NCBI RefSeq assembly: GCF_900113695.1
Contig: NZ_FOQH01000010.1
Coordinates: 62,001-126,000 of the forward strand
DNA length: 64,000 nt
From: Albimonas pacifica
Lineage (GTDB): Bacteria; Pseudomonadota; Alphaproteobacteria; Rhodobacterales; Rhodobacteraceae
Direction of reading: 5' to 3'
The notes beneath the pieces are model-generated. The model was not told where the DNA came from. It saw only the letters and a list, made by a program, of their open reading frames with translations, and did not search any database. A program made the position numbers and the translations under genes. Below are positions 62,380 to 64,000 of this stretch, one piece after another (position 1 is the stretch's first letter; every line of letters starts with the position of its first letter).

Positions 62380-63032
62380 GGGCGGCCGGCGAGCGGGGGC
62401 GGCGCGGCGCGGCCCGCGCTCGCCCAGGGCGCGCCGGCGGCGGCGTCCAGGGCGGCGACGCGGGCCGCCTCGGCCCGCCACCAGGGCCGCGCGGCCAGCC
62501 GGCGGCGGAAGGGCGTGTCGGTGGCGGCGGGGGCGTTGGCGATGTAGCGCACCGCCTCGTCGCGGTCCTCGCCCGCCAGCGCCAGCAGCCAGGCCTCGCC
62601 GGCCTCGAAGTCGAAGGGGCGGCCGGCGTGCTCGGCGAAATTCGGGTCGAGCTCGGTCCACACCGCGCCCGCCAGGCCCTGCGCCTCGGCCCAGGCGGCG
62701 ACGGCGCCGGCGATGCGCCCCTCCCGCCGGCCGGAGCGCAGGCACGCCATCCCGATCCGCGCGAGCGGCGCGCGCTCCCGCGCGGCGAGATCGGCGCGCG
62801 CTTCCTCGACGTCCTCGCGGCGCGAGGCGATGGCGTGGCTGGGGCAGGGGGCGCCGTGGACCGGGTCCACGCAGACCACCAGCCCCATCCGCCGCTTGGG
62901 CGACACGCGCGAGAACTCCAGCGGCAGGGCCGGGCCGCCGCCCATCCGCCACGGGCCCTCGACCCAGGGGGCCAGGATCTCGAGGTCCCAGATCAGCGAG
63001 CCGTAGCCGACGATCGCGACGCGTCCCTGCAT
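62367..63032 (-). CDS. Gamma-glutamylcyclotransferase-like fold protein
   Basis: This 221-residue protein begins VAIVGYGSLIWDLEILAPW, where YGSL is the substrate-binding loop of the GGCT/ChaC superfamily. The text LPLEFSRVSPKRRMGLVVCVDPVHGAPC is typical of an uncharacterised branch. ELDPNFAEHAGRPFDFEAGEAWLLAL and AVRYIANAPAATDTPFRRRL follow. No substrate is known, and it is not clearly a glutathione-specific ChaC. The last 30 residues are low-complexity. The ATG at 63032 is standard. Confidence 0.8.
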   Translation of the reverse strand: MQGRVAIVGYGSLIWDLEILAPWVEGPWRMGGGPALPLEFSRVSPKRRMGLVVCVDPVHGAPCPSHAIASRREDVEEARADLAARERAPLARIGMACLRSGRREGRIAGAVAAWAEAQGLAGAVWTELDPNFAEHAGRPFDFEAGEAWLLALAGEDRDEAVRYIANAPAATDTPFRRRLAARPWWRAEAARVAALDAAAGAPWASAGRAAPPPLAGRPPRS

Positions 63033-63083
63033 GTCTCCTCGCGGGGCTGGAGGGGCGGACCGGGGCGCCGCCCGGAAACGGAT

Positions 63084-63112
63084 CGGGCCCCGTCGCGTCG
63101 CGACGGGGCCCG
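63084..63112. terminator. 14-bp-arm palindrome after the BY-kinase gene
   Basis: CGGGCCCCGTCGCG and its complement are separated by a single base. It lies 44 bases past the stop of the minus-strand kinase gene, upstream of the GGCT-like gene. There is no T-run on the minus strand. Confidence 0.6.
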
Positions 63113-63155
63113 GGGTCTTTCGCCGTCCCGAAGCCGGTCGGCCCGGGCCGGGACC

Positions 63156-64000
63156 TCAGTTGAGGTAATACCGGTTGTACGACTTGTAGTAGTAGTAGTT
63201 GTAGCCGCCGTAGCCGTAGCGGGCCATCTTCTTGAGGTTGATCTGCGTCAGCGCCAGGCCGGAGATGCCGATCCCGATCTGGGTGAACTGGGCGATGCCC
63301 GCGCGGACCATGTCCTTGTGGGTCGAGTTCCAGCGAACGCAGTAGATCACCGCATCCACCATCGGCGCGATCACGCGGCTGTCGGGGACCGCCATCACCG
63401 GGGGCGTGTCGATCACCACGAAGTCGTAGCGCCGGCGCGCCTCGGCCAGGAAGTCCTGGAACCGCTGCGAGTGGAAGACGTCGGCCGCGTTGACCTTGGT
63501 CTCCTCGCCCATGATCACGTCGAGGCCGGTGCGCTCGTCGTGGTAGACGACCTCGTCCCAGGTCTTGTCGCCCGACAGGATCGACATCATGCCGACCTTG
63601 GGCGCGCCCGGGAAATAGGTGCGGAAGGTGCGGCGGCGCAGGTCGCACTCGATCAGCAGCACCTTCTTGCCCAGCCCGGCCGCATTCTGCGCGAGCAGCA
63701 GCGAGCAGGTGGTCTTGCCCTCCTTGGGGAGGGTGGAGGTGAGCATGATCAGCTCCGGCCGCCGGTCGATGTTGGCCAGCATCACGCCGGTGCGCAGGTT
63801 GCGGATCGCCTCGACCAGGGCCGAGGAGGGCCGCTCCACCGCGTAGTCCAGCAGGCCCTTGCGCAGACGCACCGGGGCCACGGGGATCTGGCCCATGACC
63901 GGCAGGGCGGTCGCCTTCTCCAGCTCCTCCGAGGAGCGGAAGGCGCTGTTCATCTGCTCGATCACCATCACGTAGGCGATGCCGACCACGCCGCCCAGGA
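63156..64000 (-). CDS. Polysaccharide biosynthesis tyrosine autokinase (BY-kinase), C-terminal part
   Basis: About 280 residues of the C-terminal cytoplasmic kinase domain are visible; the N-terminal Wzz/transmembrane part lies beyond the window's right edge. Walker A is TSTLPKEGKTTCSLLLAQN, the extra Walker A' motif is IECDLRRRT and Walker B is DFVVIDTPPVMAVPDS. The last 20 residues, YGYGGYNYYYYKSYNRYYLN, contain ten tyrosines, the autophosphorylation cluster. Such kinases control chain length and export of exopolysaccharide with a Wza-type channel, so an EPS cluster probably continues to the right. Confidence 0.93.
   Translation of the reverse strand, partial: LGGVVGIAYVMVIEQMNSAFRSSEELEKATALPVMGQIPVAPVRLRKGLLDYAVERPSSALVEAIRNLRTGVMLANIDRRPELIMLTSTLPKEGKTTCSLLLAQNAAGLGKKVLLIECDLRRRTFRTYFPGAPKVGMMSILSGDKTWDEVVYHDERTGLDVIMGEETKVNAADVFHSQRFQDFLAEARRRYDFVVIDTPPVMAVPDSRVIAPMVDAVIYCVRWNSTHKDMVRAGIAQFTQIGIGISGLALTQINLKKMARYGYGGYNYYYYKSYNRYYLN

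Overview
The window is very G+C-rich chromosomal DNA, roughly three quarters G+C by eye. Genes are tightly packed on both strands and are ordinary housekeeping and metabolic genes of an alphaproteobacterium. Several markers point to Rhodobacterales: a DUF2849-cysI-cysH sulfite reduction operon, a GGCT-Nudix fusion, usg, DUF1244, DUF1674, a phasin with a TGC-rich operator, a ChrR-like protein, and the DUF1674/htpX/rsmB/heparinase/purH neighbourhood. A very high-GC genus of that order, such as Albimonas or Rubrimonas, is a guess only. I see no rRNA, tRNA, prophage, transposase or CRISPR array.

Layout. 1-2434: overlapping trio of PIG-L deacetylase, methyltransferase and family 2 glycosyltransferase. 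2440-9332: alanine dehydrogenase, a large HIT-PLD-helicase-DUF3427 protein (candidate modification-dependent restriction enzyme), a RidA-like protein and a DUF898 membrane protein. 9588-13157: acyl-CoA synthetase and glmM, separated by a repeat-filled gap. 13368-16678: assimilatory sulfite/APS reduction operon, in which CysH is fused to DUF934. 17023-18516: divergent rhodanese and FtrA-type regulator. 18723-24634: YbjN, proC, phasin, csaA and aconitase. 24853-28861: small membrane protein, chemoreceptor, usg and a DUF1223 protein. 29056-33276 (minus strand): lipid A-type acyltransferase, EamA transporter, a three-gene nitrile/thiocyanate hydratase-type enzyme and a DUF938 methyltransferase. 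33406-38697: N-formylglutamate amidohydrolase family, DUF1244, then SDR, DUF6134 and ChrR-like on minus, and GGCT-Nudix on plus. 38879-45946: cysK, MscS channel, AlaX, a fatty acid hydroxylase family protein, a 4Fe-4S protein and a SixA-like phosphatase. 46115-56006: MarR, a lipoprotein, DUF1674, htpX, rsmB, heparinase II/III, LysR with yeiH, and purH. 56041-64000: DsbA-family isomerase, TPP enzyme, CoA pyrophosphatase, CCA-adding enzyme, LysE, a GGCT-like protein and the end of a BY-kinase.

Genes that act together. The cys operon and cysK are about 25 kb apart but share an A+T-rich motif (TGTGAAATAAA) upstream, which suggests one sulfur regulator. YeiH and its divergent LysR fit sulfur or sulfite export. 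The nitrile hydratase-type genes overlap in the order betaN-betaC-alpha, as in thiocyanate hydrolase, and the alpha chain has a histidine-rich tail that could hold cobalt.

The gaps between genes are not empty. They carry several families of G+C-rich repeats: 47-bp units spaced 134-135 bp apart at two loci, a GCCCCGGG palindrome present three times, an identical 40-bp pair, a 54-bp pair, a 48-bp near-perfect palindrome, an octamer tandem array and a 27-bp triplet. All coordinates and motifs were read by eye. Family names come from recognising sequence patterns, not from searches.
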